The position numbers and the translations under genes are program-made. 64,000 bases of DNA from Tardiphaga robiniae (GTDB taxonomy: Bacteria; Pseudomonadota; Alphaproteobacteria; Rhizobiales; Xanthobacteraceae), in the NCBI RefSeq assembly GCF_001618955.1, contig NZ_LVYV01000001.1, forward strand, positions 875,501 to 939,500, given 5' to 3'. The notes beneath the pieces are model-generated. The model had not been told where the DNA came from. It saw only the letters and a program-made list of their open reading frames with translations, and searched no databases. This document shows positions 27,139 through 38,753 of this stretch, in pieces; positions within the stretch are counted from its first letter, which is position 1, and each line of letters begins with the position of its first letter.

Positions 27139-28365
27139 ATGAGGCGGGTTGTCGTCACGGGGATGGGCATTGTCTCATCTATCGGAAACAACACTCAGGA
27201 AGTGCTTGCGAGCCTCCATGAGGCAAAGTCGGGCATCACGCGCGCCGACAAATACGCAGAGCTCGGTTTCCGTTCGCAGGTGCAGGGCGCACCGACCATC
27301 AATCCGGCCGATGTGATCGACCGCCGTGCGATGCGCTTCCTCGGCGAAGGCGCCGCATGGAATCACATCGCCATGGAGCAGGCGATCCAGGACTCCGGCC
27401 TCGAAGAGTCTGATATCTCCAACGAACGCACCGGCATCATCATGGGCTCGGGCGGGCCTTCCGCACGCACCATCGTCGAAGCCGCGGACATCACGCGAAC
27501 GAAGGGTCCTAAGCGCGTTGGCCCATTCGCAGTGCCGAAGGCGATGTCCTCGACGGCCTCCGCGACGCTCGCGACCTGGTTCAAGATCAAGGGCGTGAAC
27601 TATTCAATCTCGTCGGCTTGCGCGACCTCGAACCATTGCATCGGCAATGCCTATGAGATGATCCAGTGGGGCAAGCAGGATGTCGTCTTCGCCGGCGGCT
27701 GCGAGGAACTCGACTGGTCACTCTCGGTGTTGTTCGACGCCATGGGTGCGATGTCATCGAAGTATAACGACACACCCTCCACCGCTTCGCGTCCCTATGA
27801 CGTCAGCCGCGACGGCTTCGTCATCGCCGGCGGCGCCGGCGTTGTCGTCGTCGAAGAACTCGAGCACGCGAAAGCACGCGGCGCCAAGATCTACGGCGAA
27901 ATCATCGGCTACGGCGCCACTTCGGACGGCTACGACATGGTCGCTCCGTCGGGTGAAGGCGCAGAGCGCTGCATGAAGATGGCGCTGGCCACCACCGGCG
28001 GCATCAAGATCGACTACATCAACCCGCATGCGACCTCGACGCCCGCCGGCGATCCACCCGAAATGCAGGCGATCCGCAATGTGTTCGGCACCGGCGAGAA
28101 GTGCCCGCCGATTTCGGCGACCAAGGCCCTCACCGGCCACTCGCTCGGCGCCACCGGCGTACAGGAAGCAATCTACTCGCTGCTGATGATGCAGAACGGG
28201 TTTATCTGCGAGAGCGGCAACATCACCGAACTGGATCCGGTGTTCGCGGACATGCCGATCGTGCGCAAGCGCATCGACAATGTGAAGGTCGGCACCGTGC
28301 TGTCGAATTCCTTCGGCTTCGGCGGCACCAACGCCACGCTGGTCTTCAAGCGGATGGATGCATAA
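27139..28365 (+). CDS. fabB: beta-ketoacyl-ACP synthase I
   Basis: Elongates cis-3-decenoyl-ACP made by FabA. 408 residues, start ATG 27139 with AGGCGATC upstream. The thiolase-fold triad is visible: Cys161 in [14 protein letters not shown], His295 in [13 protein letters not shown], and His332 in [13 protein letters not shown]. The C-terminal [17 protein letters not shown] is standard. FabB rather than FabF is supported by adjacency to fabA and by the sequence. The last codons overlap an alternative start of fabI. Confidence 0.96.
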   Translation: MRRVVVTGMGIVSSIGNNTQEVLASLHEAKSGITRADKYAELGFRSQVQGAPTINPADVIDRRAMRFLGEGAAWNHIAMEQAIQDSGLEESDISNERTGIIMGSGGPSARTIVEAADITRTKGPKRVGPFAVPKAMSSTASATLATWFKIKGVNYSISSACATSNHCIGNAYEMIQWGKQDVVFAGGCEELDWSLSVLFDAMGAMSSKYNDTPSTASRPYDVSRDGFVIAGGAGVVVVEELEHAKARGAKIYGEIIGYGATSDGYDMVAPSGEGAERCMKMALATTGGIKIDYINPHATSTPAGDPPEMQAIRNVFGTGEKCPPISATKALTGHSLGATGVQEAIYSLLMMQNGFICESGNITELDPVFADMPIVRKRIDNVKVGTVLSNSFGFGGTNATLVFKRMDA

Positions 28366-28369
28366 CGCG

Positions 28370-29176
28370 ATGCCATCACTGATGCAGGGCAAGCGCGGAC
28401 TGATCATGGGCGTCGCCAATGATCATTCAATCGCGTGGGGAATCGCCAAGGCACTGCATGCGCAGGGCGCCGAACTGGCTTTCACCTATCAGGGCGACGC
28501 GCTCGGCAAGCGCGTCAAACCGCTGGCAGAATCGCTCAATGCGGATCTGATCCTGCCCTGCGACGTCGAGGACATCGCCAGCGTCGATGCGACCTTTGCG
28601 GCGATCAAGGAAAAATGGGGCGGGCTGGATTTCCTGGTCCACGCCATCGGCTTCTCCGACAAGAACGAACTCAAGGGCCGCTACGCCGACACCACGCGCG
28701 CCAATTTCTCGCGCACCATGGTAATCTCCTGCTTCTCCTTCACCGAAGTCGCCAAACGCGCCTCGGAAATTATGAAGCCTGGCAGCGCAATGATCACGCT
28801 GACTTTCGGCGGATCGACCCGCGTGATGCCGAACTACAATGTGATGGGTGTCGCCAAGGCTGCGCTCGAAGCCTCGGTGCGCTATCTCGCATCTGACTTC
28901 GGCCGCCAGGGCATCCGCGTCAATGCGGTGTCTGCCGGGCCTGTACGTACACTGGCCGGCTCGGGCATCGGCGATTCCCGTGCGATGTTCGCATTCCAGC
29001 AGAAACATTCGCCTCTCGGCCGCGGCGTGACACTGGAAGAACTCGGCGGCACTGCACTGTATCTGTTGTCGGATCTTTCCGGCGGCGTGACCGGTGAAAC
29101 GCATTTTGTCGACTCCGGCTACAACATCATCTCGATGCCGCATCCGGATGCGCTGAAAGCAGACGCAGGCGAGTAA
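28370..29176 (+). CDS. fabI: enoyl-ACP reductase FabI
   Basis: NADH-dependent reduction of enoyl-ACP, last step of each elongation cycle and target of triclosan. 268 residues from ATG 28370; an ATG at 28358 overlapping fabB would add four residues. NAD-binding LIMGVANDHSIAWGIAKAL (residues 11-29), and the catalytic Tyr156 and Lys163 in NYNVMGVAKAALEAS numbered as in E. coli FabI. RVNAVSAGPVRTLAGSGI and VTGETHFVDSGYNI finish the family pattern. Third gene of the fab cluster, convergent with a glutathione transferase gene 6 bp away. Confidence 0.95.
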   Translation: MPSLMQGKRGLIMGVANDHSIAWGIAKALHAQGAELAFTYQGDALGKRVKPLAESLNADLILPCDVEDIASVDATFAAIKEKWGGLDFLVHAIGFSDKNELKGRYADTTRANFSRTMVISCFSFTEVAKRASEIMKPGSAMITLTFGGSTRVMPNYNVMGVAKAALEASVRYLASDFGRQGIRVNAVSAGPVRTLAGSGIGDSRAMFAFQQKHSPLGRGVTLEELGGTALYLLSDLSGGVTGETHFVDSGYNIISMPHPDALKADAGE

Positions 29177-29182
29177 TTCGCC

Positions 29183-29788
29183 TTACGTCTTTTCCCCCGA
29201 CGCAAATTCCATCGCACGCTGGAAGGCCGGACGCGCGGAACAACGATCAAGGTAGCGCTCGAAAGCCGGGCGCGACGGCACCATTTTGAAATTACGCACG
29301 GCAAAGTTCAGTCCTGAACCGATGGCGATATCGGCAGCGGAGAATTGCGCGCCGAGAATCCATGGACCTTCATCAAGCGCGGCTTCGAGCACATCGAACA
29401 CACGCTGCGCATCGCCCCAACCCGCGGCCACCGGATTCAACTCCATCTTGGTCGCGATCTGTGCGATCGCCGGTTCGATACAGCCCGGCGCAAAGAACAG
29501 CCAATAGAGATACTTCGCGCGATGCGAGTCGCCGAGCTCAGGCGCCAGCTTCGCATCGGGATAACGCTCGGCCACGTAAGCGCAGATCGCCGCGGCCTCG
29601 GCCATCGTAGCATCGCCATCCTGCAGGGCCGGAACCTTGCCCATCGGATTGACGGCGAGGAATTCCAGCGTGCGCTGCGCGCCGATGGTGATGTCGGTGA
29701 GCACGCGCTCATAGGCAACGCCGGTCTCTTCCATCAGCCACAATGCAGTAAAGGAGCGCGAACGTGGCGACCAGTAGAGTTTCATCAT
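29183..29788 (-). CDS. glutathione S-transferase family protein
   Basis: 201 residues with GAGGGAGAA ahead of the ATG. The N-terminal thioredoxin-fold domain begins MMKLYWSPRSRSFTALWLME; the serines at about 10-12 fit a beta- or theta-like activation residue. The glutathione-binding NPMGKVPALQDGD cis-proline motif and MAEAAAICAYVAERYP follow. The helical C-terminal domain (YLYWLFFAPGCIEPAI, RPAFERYLDRCSARPAFQRA) is typical. The substrate is unknown. Monocistronic, convergent with fabI. Confidence 0.9.
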   Translation of the reverse strand: MMKLYWSPRSRSFTALWLMEETGVAYERVLTDITIGAQRTLEFLAVNPMGKVPALQDGDATMAEAAAICAYVAERYPDAKLAPELGDSHRAKYLYWLFFAPGCIEPAIAQIATKMELNPVAAGWGDAQRVFDVLEAALDEGPWILGAQFSAADIAIGSGLNFAVRNFKMVPSRPAFERYLDRCSARPAFQRAMEFASGEKT

Positions 29789-29896
29789 CGCAAATTCTCC
29801 CTCGGTAGAATTATTTGCCTTTTGTGCGCAGATTCGAGGAAGGGTGCAAGATGGAGAGTGCGAAATCGTGAGCGGCTGCCTGCCGCAAAGTCCGCC

Positions 29897-30742
29897 TCAT
29901 TCCTTGAACAATGCTAGCAAGGAATAGTCGAGAGTTTCCGCCAGCAAGTTGCGCGCTTCGTCGCGCAACTTCGCATTGGTGGCCACGTCCGACAGCGCCA
30001 TTGGAAACGATGCATTGTCGATTTCGCGGAGCCCGCGCTGTCCTGAAAAAGAACTGGTCACTATCGATTCCAACGAAAACGACGGCTTGCGTATGGCGAA
30101 GCTTTGTCCGTCAAATATTCTTACTTGGGCGTTGGTGACGAGATATGTACGCCTAACGAGGTCCCCGATTCCCTGACTGACAATGCTCACGCCCCTGACC
30201 GCCTGATTGGTCCCGCGAAAAGTGCCATCATACTTGGTGACGACAACGTAGTGCTCGCAGTTGGAGCTCCCCACAATCCGTCGCACAATCGCGGTCAAAT
30301 CGTCCTCGGGCCGGCGAAAAAGTCCGGCCGGTGGATTCTCGAACGGTGCGAAGCTATCTTTAGCGTAGGCAATGCGCCTCACGCCAACTCCTAAGCCGGC
30401 CGCCGCGCGAACTTTGGCGACGACGAGATCATCGAGGCCCCAACTGTCGATCGGTGTTTCGGCGTATTCATTGCCGAAGATGGTGAGTCCGATTTTCTTC
30501 ACGCCGAGTTTGTCGCCAACCACGGGAATGACGCCGAAGTGGCAAGGCCCGCTGTTCCCCTGCTCCGATGGCTTCGCTGCGGCCTTGGCTTTCGATGCCG
30601 GCTTTTTAGCGACGGACTTAGTCGCGGATATTGTTGCAGGCGTCGCTGCGGTCACCGGAGTTGACTGGACTTGCGCTGGCTGTGCCCACGCCGGCGCTGC
30701 GAGGCAGGACAAAACAAGCGATACGGCAAAGACCCGAACCAT
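29897..30742 (-). CDS. exported protein of unknown function, 281 residues
   Basis: The ATG at 30742 has CGGAG six bases upstream; ten further codons to 30772 are open but lack a site. The signal peptide MVRVFAVSLVLSCLAAPAWA is followed by an Ala/Thr/Lys-rich linker to about residue 60, then a globular part starting GPCHFGVIPVVGDKLGVKKI. Two cysteines (in GPCHFG and SSNCEHYV) could pair. The mixed alpha/beta region (LDDLVVAKVRAAAGLGVGVR, HYVVVTKYDGTFRGTNQAV) is conserved-looking, but I recognise no domain. Periplasmic location is likely. It precedes no partner; katG is downstream of a terminator on the same strand. Confidence 0.7.
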   Translation of the reverse strand: MVRVFAVSLVLSCLAAPAWAQPAQVQSTPVTAATPATISATKSVAKKPASKAKAAAKPSEQGNSGPCHFGVIPVVGDKLGVKKIGLTIFGNEYAETPIDSWGLDDLVVAKVRAAAGLGVGVRRIAYAKDSFAPFENPPAGLFRRPEDDLTAIVRRIVGSSNCEHYVVVTKYDGTFRGTNQAVRGVSIVSQGIGDLVRRTYLVTNAQVRIFDGQSFAIRKPSFSLESIVTSSFSGQRGLREIDNASFPMALSDVATNAKLRDEARNLLAETLDYSLLALFKE

Positions 30743-30893
30743 GAAAACTCCGAGGACGATGAGCTGTTGCATCGAGACGGTCCGCGAACGCGAGCCCGAC
30801 GCGATGGGACCGCCGTCAGCGTAGAAGGGGCACGGGATTGAGGCAATGCCTCGATACCACAGTCAGCAAAGCGGTGAAACTTGCCCATAGAAA

Positions 30894-30922
30894 AAGCCCC
30901 CGCGACGATGTCGCGAGGGCTT
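30894..30922 (-). terminator. intrinsic terminator of katG
   Basis: A 13-bp stem with one mismatch, arms AAGCCCCCGCGAC (30894-30906) and GTCGCGAGGGCTT (30910-30922), loop GAT. On the minus strand it is followed by TTTTT (30891-30895), and it lies 23 bp past the katG stop. Confidence 0.85.
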
Positions 30923-30944
30923 CGGCTTTACGGTCAGGTAGTTA

Positions 30945-33200
<2,256 letters not shown>

Positions 33201-33339
33201 TCAAATCTTCCAAAAGCTGTCTAATTTCAATTATCTGCCGAATTCCTCGGCAAGCCTGGCGCTCACCCTAGTCGGATTTCGTGACGAGAGATTGGAAGAA
33301 TTCTTAGATCAGGTCCAGTCGAATTGTCTTCGCCCCTCG

Positions 33340-33354
33340 ATCAGTTTATCTGAT
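33340..33354. promoter_or_regulatory. candidate LysR-type site overlapping the oxyR leader
   Basis: ATCAG-TTTAT-CTGAT, perfect 5-bp arms with a T-N11-A core, 5 bp before the oxyR ATG. This is the expected form of a LysR-family half site and could serve autorepression. The full OxyR consensus with four spaced contacts was not seen. Confidence 0.35.
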
Positions 33355-33359
33355 GATCC

Positions 33360-34265
33360 ATGATCACGCTCCGCCAGCTCCGCTATCTCGCCGCGCTCGC
33401 CAAACACGGCCATTTCGGCCGCGCGGCCGAAGCCTGCAACGTCACCCAGCCTGCGCTGTCGATGCAGATACGCGATCTCGAACGGACGCTGGGCGTCAAG
33501 GTGGTGGAGCGCCGGCCTGGCGAGGTGATGCTGACCGATGTCGGGCGCGAAGTGGCGCGGCGCGGCGAGGACGTGCTGGCGGCCTCGCGCGACCTGGTGG
33601 ACTTTGCGCGGCATCGCGGCGGACTCCTGACCGGGCGGCTGACGCTCGGCGTGATCCCGTCGCTGGCGCCGTATCTGCTGCCGCGGATCCTGCCGGTGCT
33701 GCAAAAGCAATTTCCGGAATTGCGGCTGGAGCTGCGCGAGACGCAGACCAAGCAACTGGTCGACGATATCAAGTCAGGCGCACTCGATGCCGCGATGCTG
33801 GCGCTGCCGCTTGGCGAGCCCGAGATCGACACGGCCAAGCTGTTCGACGACCTGTTCCTGCTCGCGGTGCCGGCAGACGATCCCCGCCCCGCCGACAAAC
33901 GCATCAAGGCGCTGGAGATTGACCAGAGTCGATTGATCTTGCTGGAAGACGGCCACTGCCTGCGCGATCAGGCGCTGGCGTTCTGCGCCACTGCAGCGCG
34001 CGGCCATCAGTCCGGCGGCAACGGCATGGCCTTCGCCGCATCCAGCCTCTCTACGGTGATGCAGATGGTCGCCAGCGGCTATGGCGTGACATTGATCCCG
34101 CAGATCGCCGCCGACGTCGAACAACGCGACCAGCGCGTCAAATTCCTGCGGTTGGAAAATCCGCAGCCCGGGCGCACCATCGGCCTCGCCTTTCGCCGGA
34201 CCTCGCCGCGCAAGGCGGACTTCGCCGCATTGGGCGATGTGGTGAAGGATAGCGTTATCGGCTGA
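33360..34265 (+). CDS. oxyR: hydrogen peroxide-inducible activator OxyR (LysR family)
   Basis: 301 residues. LysR-type winged helix at residues 1-60 (LRQLRYLAALAKHGHFGRAA, TQPALSMQIRDLERTLGVKV). The regulatory domain carries the redox pair Cys200 and Cys209 in LLEDGHCLRDQALAFCATAA, aligned with Cys199/Cys208 of E. coli OxyR, which form a disulfide on peroxide exposure. Divergent from katG with a 237-bp shared region, so direct control of katG is very likely. A palindrome with T-N11-A spacing sits just before its own start. Confidence 0.95.
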   Translation: MITLRQLRYLAALAKHGHFGRAAEACNVTQPALSMQIRDLERTLGVKVVERRPGEVMLTDVGREVARRGEDVLAASRDLVDFARHRGGLLTGRLTLGVIPSLAPYLLPRILPVLQKQFPELRLELRETQTKQLVDDIKSGALDAAMLALPLGEPEIDTAKLFDDLFLLAVPADDPRPADKRIKALEIDQSRLILLEDGHCLRDQALAFCATAARGHQSGGNGMAFAASSLSTVMQMVASGYGVTLIPQIAADVEQRDQRVKFLRLENPQPGRTIGLAFRRTSPRKADFAALGDVVKDSVIG

Positions 34266-34285
34266 TCGATATGGGCCGCAAAAGA

Positions 34286-34317
34286 AAACGCACCGGCGCG
34301 GCTGCGCCGGTGCGTTT
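34286..34317 (-). terminator. strong intrinsic terminator between oxyR and the helix-hairpin-helix gene
   Basis: A perfect 14-bp stem (AAACGCACCGGCGC at 34286-34299, GCGCCGGTGCGTTT at 34304-34317) with a GGCT loop. On the minus strand it is followed by TTTTCTTTT, making it the terminator of the gene at 34341-34712. It also lies 20 bp after the oxyR stop and may end that transcript as well. Confidence 0.85.
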
Positions 34318-34340
34318 CCAGACGAGTGAAGCGATCGCGC

Positions 34341-34712
34341 CTAGCTCTTCTGCTTGGCGATGACCTTGTCCTTGATGCCGTCATAGGTCTTCTCGGGCAC
34401 GATCTTCTTCTGCACAAGTTCGTCCTTGCCCTTATACGGACGGCCTTTGACGATGGCCGCCGAATAGGCCTTGCCGATGCCGGGCAGAGCCTCGAGCGCC
34501 TCGACACTCGCCGAGTTGAGATCAAGCAGTTCAACCTTCGGTGCCGGGGCCATCTTCGATTCGCTGGCAGGCGCCATCTTGGATGTGGCGGCCGGAGCCA
34601 TCTTGCCGGCGGGAGCAGCAGGCTGCGGCGACTGCGCCATCGACGGCGCGGATGCGAGCAGACCCAGAGTGAGAGCGGCAGCGGTCAAAGTAGCAAATTT
34701 GAAATGGCGCAT
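34341..34712 (-). CDS. exported helix-hairpin-helix (ComEA-like) protein with KMAPA repeats
   Basis: 123 residues; ATG 34712 follows GGAGGGACACC. A signal peptide ([22 protein letters not shown]) is followed by a low-complexity segment in which KMAPA recurs three times within ~25 residues, then a C-terminal helix-hairpin-helix domain ([20 protein letters not shown], then [17 protein letters not shown]). That domain binds DNA non-specifically in ComEA. Periplasmic DNA capture is possible, but many such proteins occur without competence genes and none are in this window. Confidence 0.8.
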   Translation of the reverse strand: MRHFKFATLTAAALTLGLLASAPSMAQSPQPAAPAGKMAPAATSKMAPASESKMAPAPKVELLDLNSASVEALEALPGIGKAYSAAIVKGRPYKGKDELVQKKIVPEKTYDGIKDKVIAKQKS

Positions 34713-34813
34713 CGTGGTGTCCCTCCAAGGACGGTTAAGTAACGCCATCAAGCTAGCTGCGGATTCATGGCGCCGCCATGGCGCGAAAATGAACCGCAGA
34801 TAAAAGCTGAAGT

Positions 34814-35320
34814 TTATTTCGCGCGTATTTCGGGAGCGACCGGTTTCAAGTGTTCGAGCGGGAGCGGAGCGCCCGCCTTCAGCGTTTGAATCGCGATATT
34901 GCTCCGCACCTCACGCACGATCGGCAGGTTGAGAAGCTTGCCGACAAGGAAACGTTGATAGTCAGCCAGTTCAGGCACGACCACTTCAAGAAAGTAGTCG
35001 GACTCGCCGGACACGAGATGGCATGCGACCACCTCGGGCATCTCCACGACGGCTTTCTCGAACGCGATCGCACGCTTGTTGGCATGCCCATCGATCTTCA
35101 CACCGACGAAGGCCGTAAATCCCAGTCCAACGCGCTCACGCCGCAACGCCGCACGGTATCCATCGATGTATCCCGTTCGCTCCAGGTTCTTGACCCGCCG
35201 CAAGCAGGGCGACGGCGACAAGCCGACCCGATCGGCCAGCTCGATGTTGCTCAACCGACCGTCGGCCTGAAGCGCCGTGATAATTCGGCGATCAATATCG
35301 TCCAAATCGATTTTTGCCAT
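34814..35320 (-). CDS. Lrp/AsnC-family transcriptional regulator
   Basis: 168 residues from ATG 35320 (protein start [20 protein letters not shown]); the 115 open codons upstream run through another promoter region and are rejected. HTH at about 20-45 ([35 protein letters not shown]). An RAM/AsnC ligand domain follows ([20 protein letters not shown]), with [16 protein letters not shown] at the end. Such proteins sense amino acids. It is divergent from the small NTF2-like gene at 35452, a likely target. Confidence 0.9.
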   Translation of the reverse strand: MAKIDLDDIDRRIITALQADGRLSNIELADRVGLSPSPCLRRVKNLERTGYIDGYRAALRRERVGLGFTAFVGVKIDGHANKRAIAFEKAVVEMPEVVACHLVSGESDYFLEVVVPELADYQRFLVGKLLNLPIVREVRSNIAIQTLKAGAPLPLEHLKPVAPEIRAK

Positions 35321-35451
35321 GATCCACCAATCTGAGGTAAATAAAGGATCATTCGTTGCGCAGGAGCGCTCGATATTAGCCAAGTTCGCAAGGACATGCG
35401 CAGGGTCAAGTGTCATCGTCGGACTCACTCTCCCAACGAAAGAGCATCCCG

Positions 35452-35847
35452 ATGCCCGACCGACTGATAACACAATCACTGCTCGATGCCGTCGAATGCT
35501 ACTTCGACCTGATGTTCGACAACGACGTCTCGCATTTCGATCAGGTATTTGCCGGAAGTGCACAACTACATGGACTGCGCGACGGCAGCCTGCGTCTGCT
35601 GCCGGCCGCGGACTACAAGGCGATGCTGGCCTCCACACCATCGCCAAAGTGCAAGAGCGCGCCACGCGAACAGGAGGTGTTGCTGATAGATTTCGCCGCG
35701 CCTACCCAGGCGCTGGTCAAGGTTGTCGTCCGGATCGATACGCTCTGGTATTGCGACTACCTGTCCTATCATCGCATCGGCGATGCCTGGCTGGTGACCG
35801 CGAAGTCGTTTCATGTTGCCCGGCGACTCGAGGCGGCGGATCAATAG
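35452..35847 (+). CDS. small NTF2-like (lumazine-binding-type) protein
   Basis: 131 residues from ATG 35452 (protein start MPDRLITQSLLDAVECYFDL). The cone-shaped NTF2 fold is suggested by an N-terminal helix ending FDNDVSHFDQVFAGSAQLHG, then DYKAMLASTPSPKCKSAP, and the strands VKVVVRIDTLWYCDYLSYHR and AWLVTAKSFHV. Related proteins (DUF4440/lumazine-binding-like) are enzymes or ligand-binding proteins of unknown role. The gene is divergent from the Lrp regulator, with 131 bp between starts, and convergent with ccmG (3 bp apart). Confidence 0.7.
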   Translation: MPDRLITQSLLDAVECYFDLMFDNDVSHFDQVFAGSAQLHGLRDGSLRLLPAADYKAMLASTPSPKCKSAPREQEVLLIDFAAPTQALVKVVVRIDTLWYCDYLSYHRIGDAWLVTAKSFHVARRLEAADQ

Positions 35848-35850
35848 ACG

Positions 35851-36429
35851 TCAGGACCCTGCCTGCAGCGCCTTGTCGATCTCGACTTTCAGCACGCGCT
35901 CGTAATTTTCCTGCGTGATGCCGCCGACCATCTTGTAGGCGATGCGGCCGTCGCGGCCGACGATGAAGGTTTCGGGCACGCCATAGACGCCCCATTCGAT
36001 CGCCGCACGGCCGTTGCCGTCGACGCCAACGATGCCGAACGGATTGCCGTAACGGCCGAGAAAGCGGCGCGCGTTGTCCGGTGCATCCTTGTAGTTGATG
36101 CCGACCAGTTGCAGCCGCTTGTCCTTGCCGAGCTCGGTCAACAGCGGTGCCTCCTCGTGGCATGGCACACACCATGATGCCCAGACATTGACGAGACTGA
36201 CCTTGCCCTTGAAGGCTGCGGGATCGAGGCCCGGCACCGGCGCACCGCTATCGGTGAGGCCTTCCAGCGCCGACAATGTCGTCTGTGGCGCGGCGCGGCC
36301 GATCAATGCAGAGGGCAATTTCGCAGGGTCGGCGCCGAGCCGAAACCAGAACAGCGCCGCCAGCGCGGCAAAGATCAGCAGAGGCAGTGCCAGCATCCAG
36401 CGGCGCTTCGGAGTGGCTTGCGCGGTCAT
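35851..36429 (-). CDS. ccmG: thiol:disulfide interchange protein CcmG/DsbE (CycY)
   Basis: Membrane-anchored thioredoxin keeping apocytochrome c haem-binding cysteines reduced during cytochrome c maturation. 192 residues: a membrane anchor at about 12-30 ([18 protein letters not shown]), then a periplasmic thioredoxin domain with Cys87-x-x-Cys90 in [33 protein letters not shown] carries the acidic/cis-Pro region (GVPETF). Its start overlaps the ccmD stop (ATGA). Last gene of the ccmC-D-G unit. Confidence 0.95.
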   Translation of the reverse strand: MTAQATPKRRWMLALPLLIFAALAALFWFRLGADPAKLPSALIGRAAPQTTLSALEGLTDSGAPVPGLDPAAFKGKVSLVNVWASWCVPCHEEAPLLTELGKDKRLQLVGINYKDAPDNARRFLGRYGNPFGIVGVDGNGRAAIEWGVYGVPETFIVGRDGRIAYKMVGGITQENYERVLKVEIDKALQAGS

Positions 36430-36605
36430 GTGAGATCCGTCGCGCCACGCCCCGAACGTCGCGCCACGCCGGAGGATTCCAACTCATGCAGCCGTGCGCG
36501 GACGCGGCGATGATCGATCGCGATCCACACGATGAGGATCAGCACCACCGCTGCGACCAGCGCATAGGATGTGACGATGAAGGATGCGTAGGGACCAAGC
36601 GCCAT
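36426..36605 (-). CDS. ccmD: haem exporter protein CcmD (CycX)
   Basis: 59 residues from ATG 36605, one base overlapping the ccmC stop; a GTG directly before gives the same frame. A single membrane helix near residues 12-30 ([19 protein letters not shown]), followed by a short basic cytoplasmic tail ([15 protein letters not shown]), is the defining CcmD pattern. It helps CcmC and CcmE release haem-loaded CcmE. Position between ccmC and ccmG confirms the assignment. Confidence 0.9.
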   Translation of the reverse strand: MALGPYASFIVTSYALVAAVVLILIVWIAIDHRRVRARLHELESSGVARRSGRGATDLT

Positions 36606-37342
36606 CACGGGAGTGCCACCGGCTTTGAGGCCTGCAACATCTGCAGCGTGCGCAAACGGCGCCGCAGGATCTCGTTACGCATCGCGGCGAGATGCAGCGT
36701 GATGAACAGCAGCGAGAACGCCACGGCCATCACCAGCAGCGGGATCAGAAACGACTTGTCGAGCGACGAGCCGCCCATCTTCATCACCGACGCCGGCTGA
36801 TGCAGCGTATTCCACCAATCGACCGAGAACTTGATGATCGGAATATTGATGGCACCGACCAGCGTCAGCACCGCCGCGGCGCGCGCCGCCCGCGACGGGT
36901 CTTCAACCGCACGCCACAGCGCGATCAGGCCGAGATACATCAGAAACAGAATGAGGACCGAAGTGAGCCGCGCATCCCATTCCCAATAGGTGCCCCACAT
37001 CGGCCGGCCCCACAGCGATCCCGTGACCAGCGCGAGAAAGGTGAAGGCCGCGCCGATCGGTGCCGCCGCCTTGGCTGCGACATCGGCGAGCGGATGCCGC
37101 CACACCAGCGTGCCCAGCGATGCCACGCTCATGACGCCCCAGACGAACATCGATAGCCAAGCATTCGGCACATGGATGAACATGATCTTGACGGTGGCAC
37201 CCTGCTGGTAGTCATCCGGGGCCATGGCCGACTGATACAGGCCGATTGCGAGCAGAACGCCCGTCACTATCGCCAGCCACGGCAGGATGCGTGTGGCAAG
37301 CGACAGGAACCGGGTCGGATTGGCGAGTTCGGTCAGCGTCAT
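36605..37342 (-). CDS. ccmC: haem exporter protein CcmC (CycZ)
   Basis: Inner-membrane protein that loads haem on CcmE. 245 residues from ATG 37342 (protein start [20 protein letters not shown]); 12 further open codons lack support. Six hydrophobic segments, with the periplasmic tryptophan-rich WWD signature [18 protein letters not shown] near residues 112-129 and histidine ligands in IHVPNAWLS and NTLHQPASV. Separated from ccmB by 137 bp containing an FNR/FixK-type box, so it is likely to have its own promoter. Confidence 0.96.
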   Translation of the reverse strand: MTLTELANPTRFLSLATRILPWLAIVTGVLLAIGLYQSAMAPDDYQQGATVKIMFIHVPNAWLSMFVWGVMSVASLGTLVWRHPLADVAAKAAAPIGAAFTFLALVTGSLWGRPMWGTYWEWDARLTSVLILFLMYLGLIALWRAVEDPSRAARAAAVLTLVGAINIPIIKFSVDWWNTLHQPASVMKMGGSSLDKSFLIPLLVMAVAFSLLFITLHLAAMRNEILRRRLRTLQMLQASKPVALP

Positions 37343-37414
37343 GGCATTTCCAATAGTCGCGGCTCTGTCCGCGATCAATGCAACTTATTCTCGTTCAACA
37401 CAGCTCGCGACGAG

Positions 37415-37428
37415 TTGACCCAAGTCAA
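37415..37428. promoter_or_regulatory. FNR/FixK-type box upstream of ccmC
   Basis: TTGACCCAAGTCAA fits the TTG(A/C)-N6-(T/G)CAA consensus used by FNR, Anr and Bradyrhizobium FixK2 exactly, with 5-bp inverted arms TTGAC/GTCAA. It lies 73 bp upstream of the ccmC start in the only sizeable gap of the ccm cluster. Oxygen-limited induction of ccmCDG is the obvious inference. Confidence 0.6.
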
Positions 37429-37479
37429 TCCACCCGGGTCAATCCAGTGTCTCAGCCTGTCGTGATTATTCCAACCGTC

Positions 37480-38154
37480 TCAATCCAGTCCATGCCGCAG
37501 GCTCGCCGCCGCCGCAAAAGGCCCAATCACGAGGCTCGCCAGCGATAGCGCGCAGAGAATGGAGAACGGGGTCGAGAATGTCAGCGCCCCCTGCTCGAGG
37601 ATGGCGGCATTCGACGCCGCAACGCCGAAAATCAGCACCGGAATCGACAACGGCAACACCAGCACCGCCAGCAAGAGCCCACCGCGCTGCAGCGTCACCG
37701 CCAGCGCGGCTCCAATCATGCCGGTGAAGGTCAGCGCCGGCGTGCCCGCCAACAGCGTCAGGGCGACCGCCAACGTCGCCGGACCGTCGAGATTGAGCAG
37801 CAGCCCCAGCACTGGCGTCGCGACGATCAGCGGCACGCCCGCGGCCAGCCAGTGTGCGAGAGCCTTGGCGGCGCAGGCGAGTTCCAGTGGCGTCCGGCTC
37901 ATCAGAATGAGATCCAGCGAGCCATCGTCGTGATCGGCGGTAAACAACCTGTCCAGCGTCAGCAGGCTCGCGAGCAGCGCCCCGAGCCATAGAATCGCCG
38001 GCCCCAGCCGTGCCAGCAGCGCCAGATCCGGCCCCAGCGCGAAAGGCATCAGCACGACAACCGTCAGAAAGAACAGCACACCGATCAGCGCCCCGCCGCC
38101 GACCCGGACGGCAATGCGGATGTCGCGTCGAATCAACGCGCCAAGGGCACTCAC
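37480..38154 (-). CDS. ccmB: haem exporter membrane subunit CcmB (CycW)
   Basis: Membrane subunit of the CcmAB ABC complex that uses ATP to release holo-CcmE. 224 residues, six predicted membrane helices. [16 protein letters not shown] and the family segment [18 protein letters not shown] are typical. The start overlaps the ccmA stop (ATGA), showing translational coupling. Named cycW in Bradyrhizobium japonicum. Confidence 0.93.
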   Translation of the reverse strand: MSALGALIRRDIRIAVRVGGGALIGVLFFLTVVVLMPFALGPDLALLARLGPAILWLGALLASLLTLDRLFTADHDDGSLDLILMSRTPLELACAAKALAHWLAAGVPLIVATPVLGLLLNLDGPATLAVALTLLAGTPALTFTGMIGAALAVTLQRGGLLLAVLVLPLSIPVLIFGVAASNAAILEQGALTFSTPFSILCALSLASLVIGPFAAAASLRHGLD

Positions 38155-38753
38155 GCCTCGCCCCCGATGCGCAACTCCCGTGCAGGAATGCCAAGCGGGC
38201 CATGGGTCGCAGCGATAATCAGACCACCGGTGGCGAGATGATCCGTCATCAGTCCCGCGAATACCCGCTGGCTGACCAGATCGAGCGCCGCTGTCGGCTC
38301 ATCGAGCAGCCAGATCGGCCGGCGGACGGTCAGCAATCGCGCGATCGACAGCCGGCGGCGCTGGCCGGCCGACAGGAAGCCCGCGGGCAGCGCCGCGGCA
38401 TGGGAGAGGCCCACTGCTGCAATGCACGCGGCTGGATCGGCCGGCGGGCCACCGAGGAAGTCGGCCCAGAAGGTCAGGTTTTCCGTCACTGTCAAAGCCG
38501 GCTTCATGGCGTCGCGGTGGCCCAGATAATGGGCCTGTTCGGCGACCGTCATTTCGCCGTCACCACCCTCAAGGGTAATGGTGCCCTCAGCCGGCATCAG
38601 CAGGTCGGCGATCAGCCGCAGCAATGAGGTTTTGCCTGCTCCGTTAGGGCCAACGATCGCCACGGCCTCGCCGGCCACCGCATCGAAATCCAGCCCGGCG
38701 AAGACTTCGCGGCCACCCCGCAGGCATCTCAAATTGCGCCCCGAGAGCCGCAT
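38151..38753 (-). CDS. ccmA: haem exporter ATP-binding subunit CcmA (CycV)
   Basis: 200 residues, ABC ATPase. Walker [16 protein letters not shown], signature [15 protein letters not shown], Walker [13 protein letters not shown], and the H-loop near ATHGPLG. The short length and lack of extra domains are typical for CcmA. First gene of the ccm cluster, divergent from acnA across 228 bp, the arrangement described for cycVWX and acnA in Bradyrhizobium japonicum. Confidence 0.94.
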   Translation of the reverse strand: MRLSGRNLRCLRGGREVFAGLDFDAVAGEAVAIVGPNGAGKTSLLRLIADLLMPAEGTITLEGGDGEMTVAEQAHYLGHRDAMKPALTVTENLTFWADFLGGPPADPAACIAAVGLSHAAALPAGFLSAGQRRRLSIARLLTVRRPIWLLDEPTAALDLVSQRVFAGLMTDHLATGGLIIAATHGPLGIPARELRIGGEA

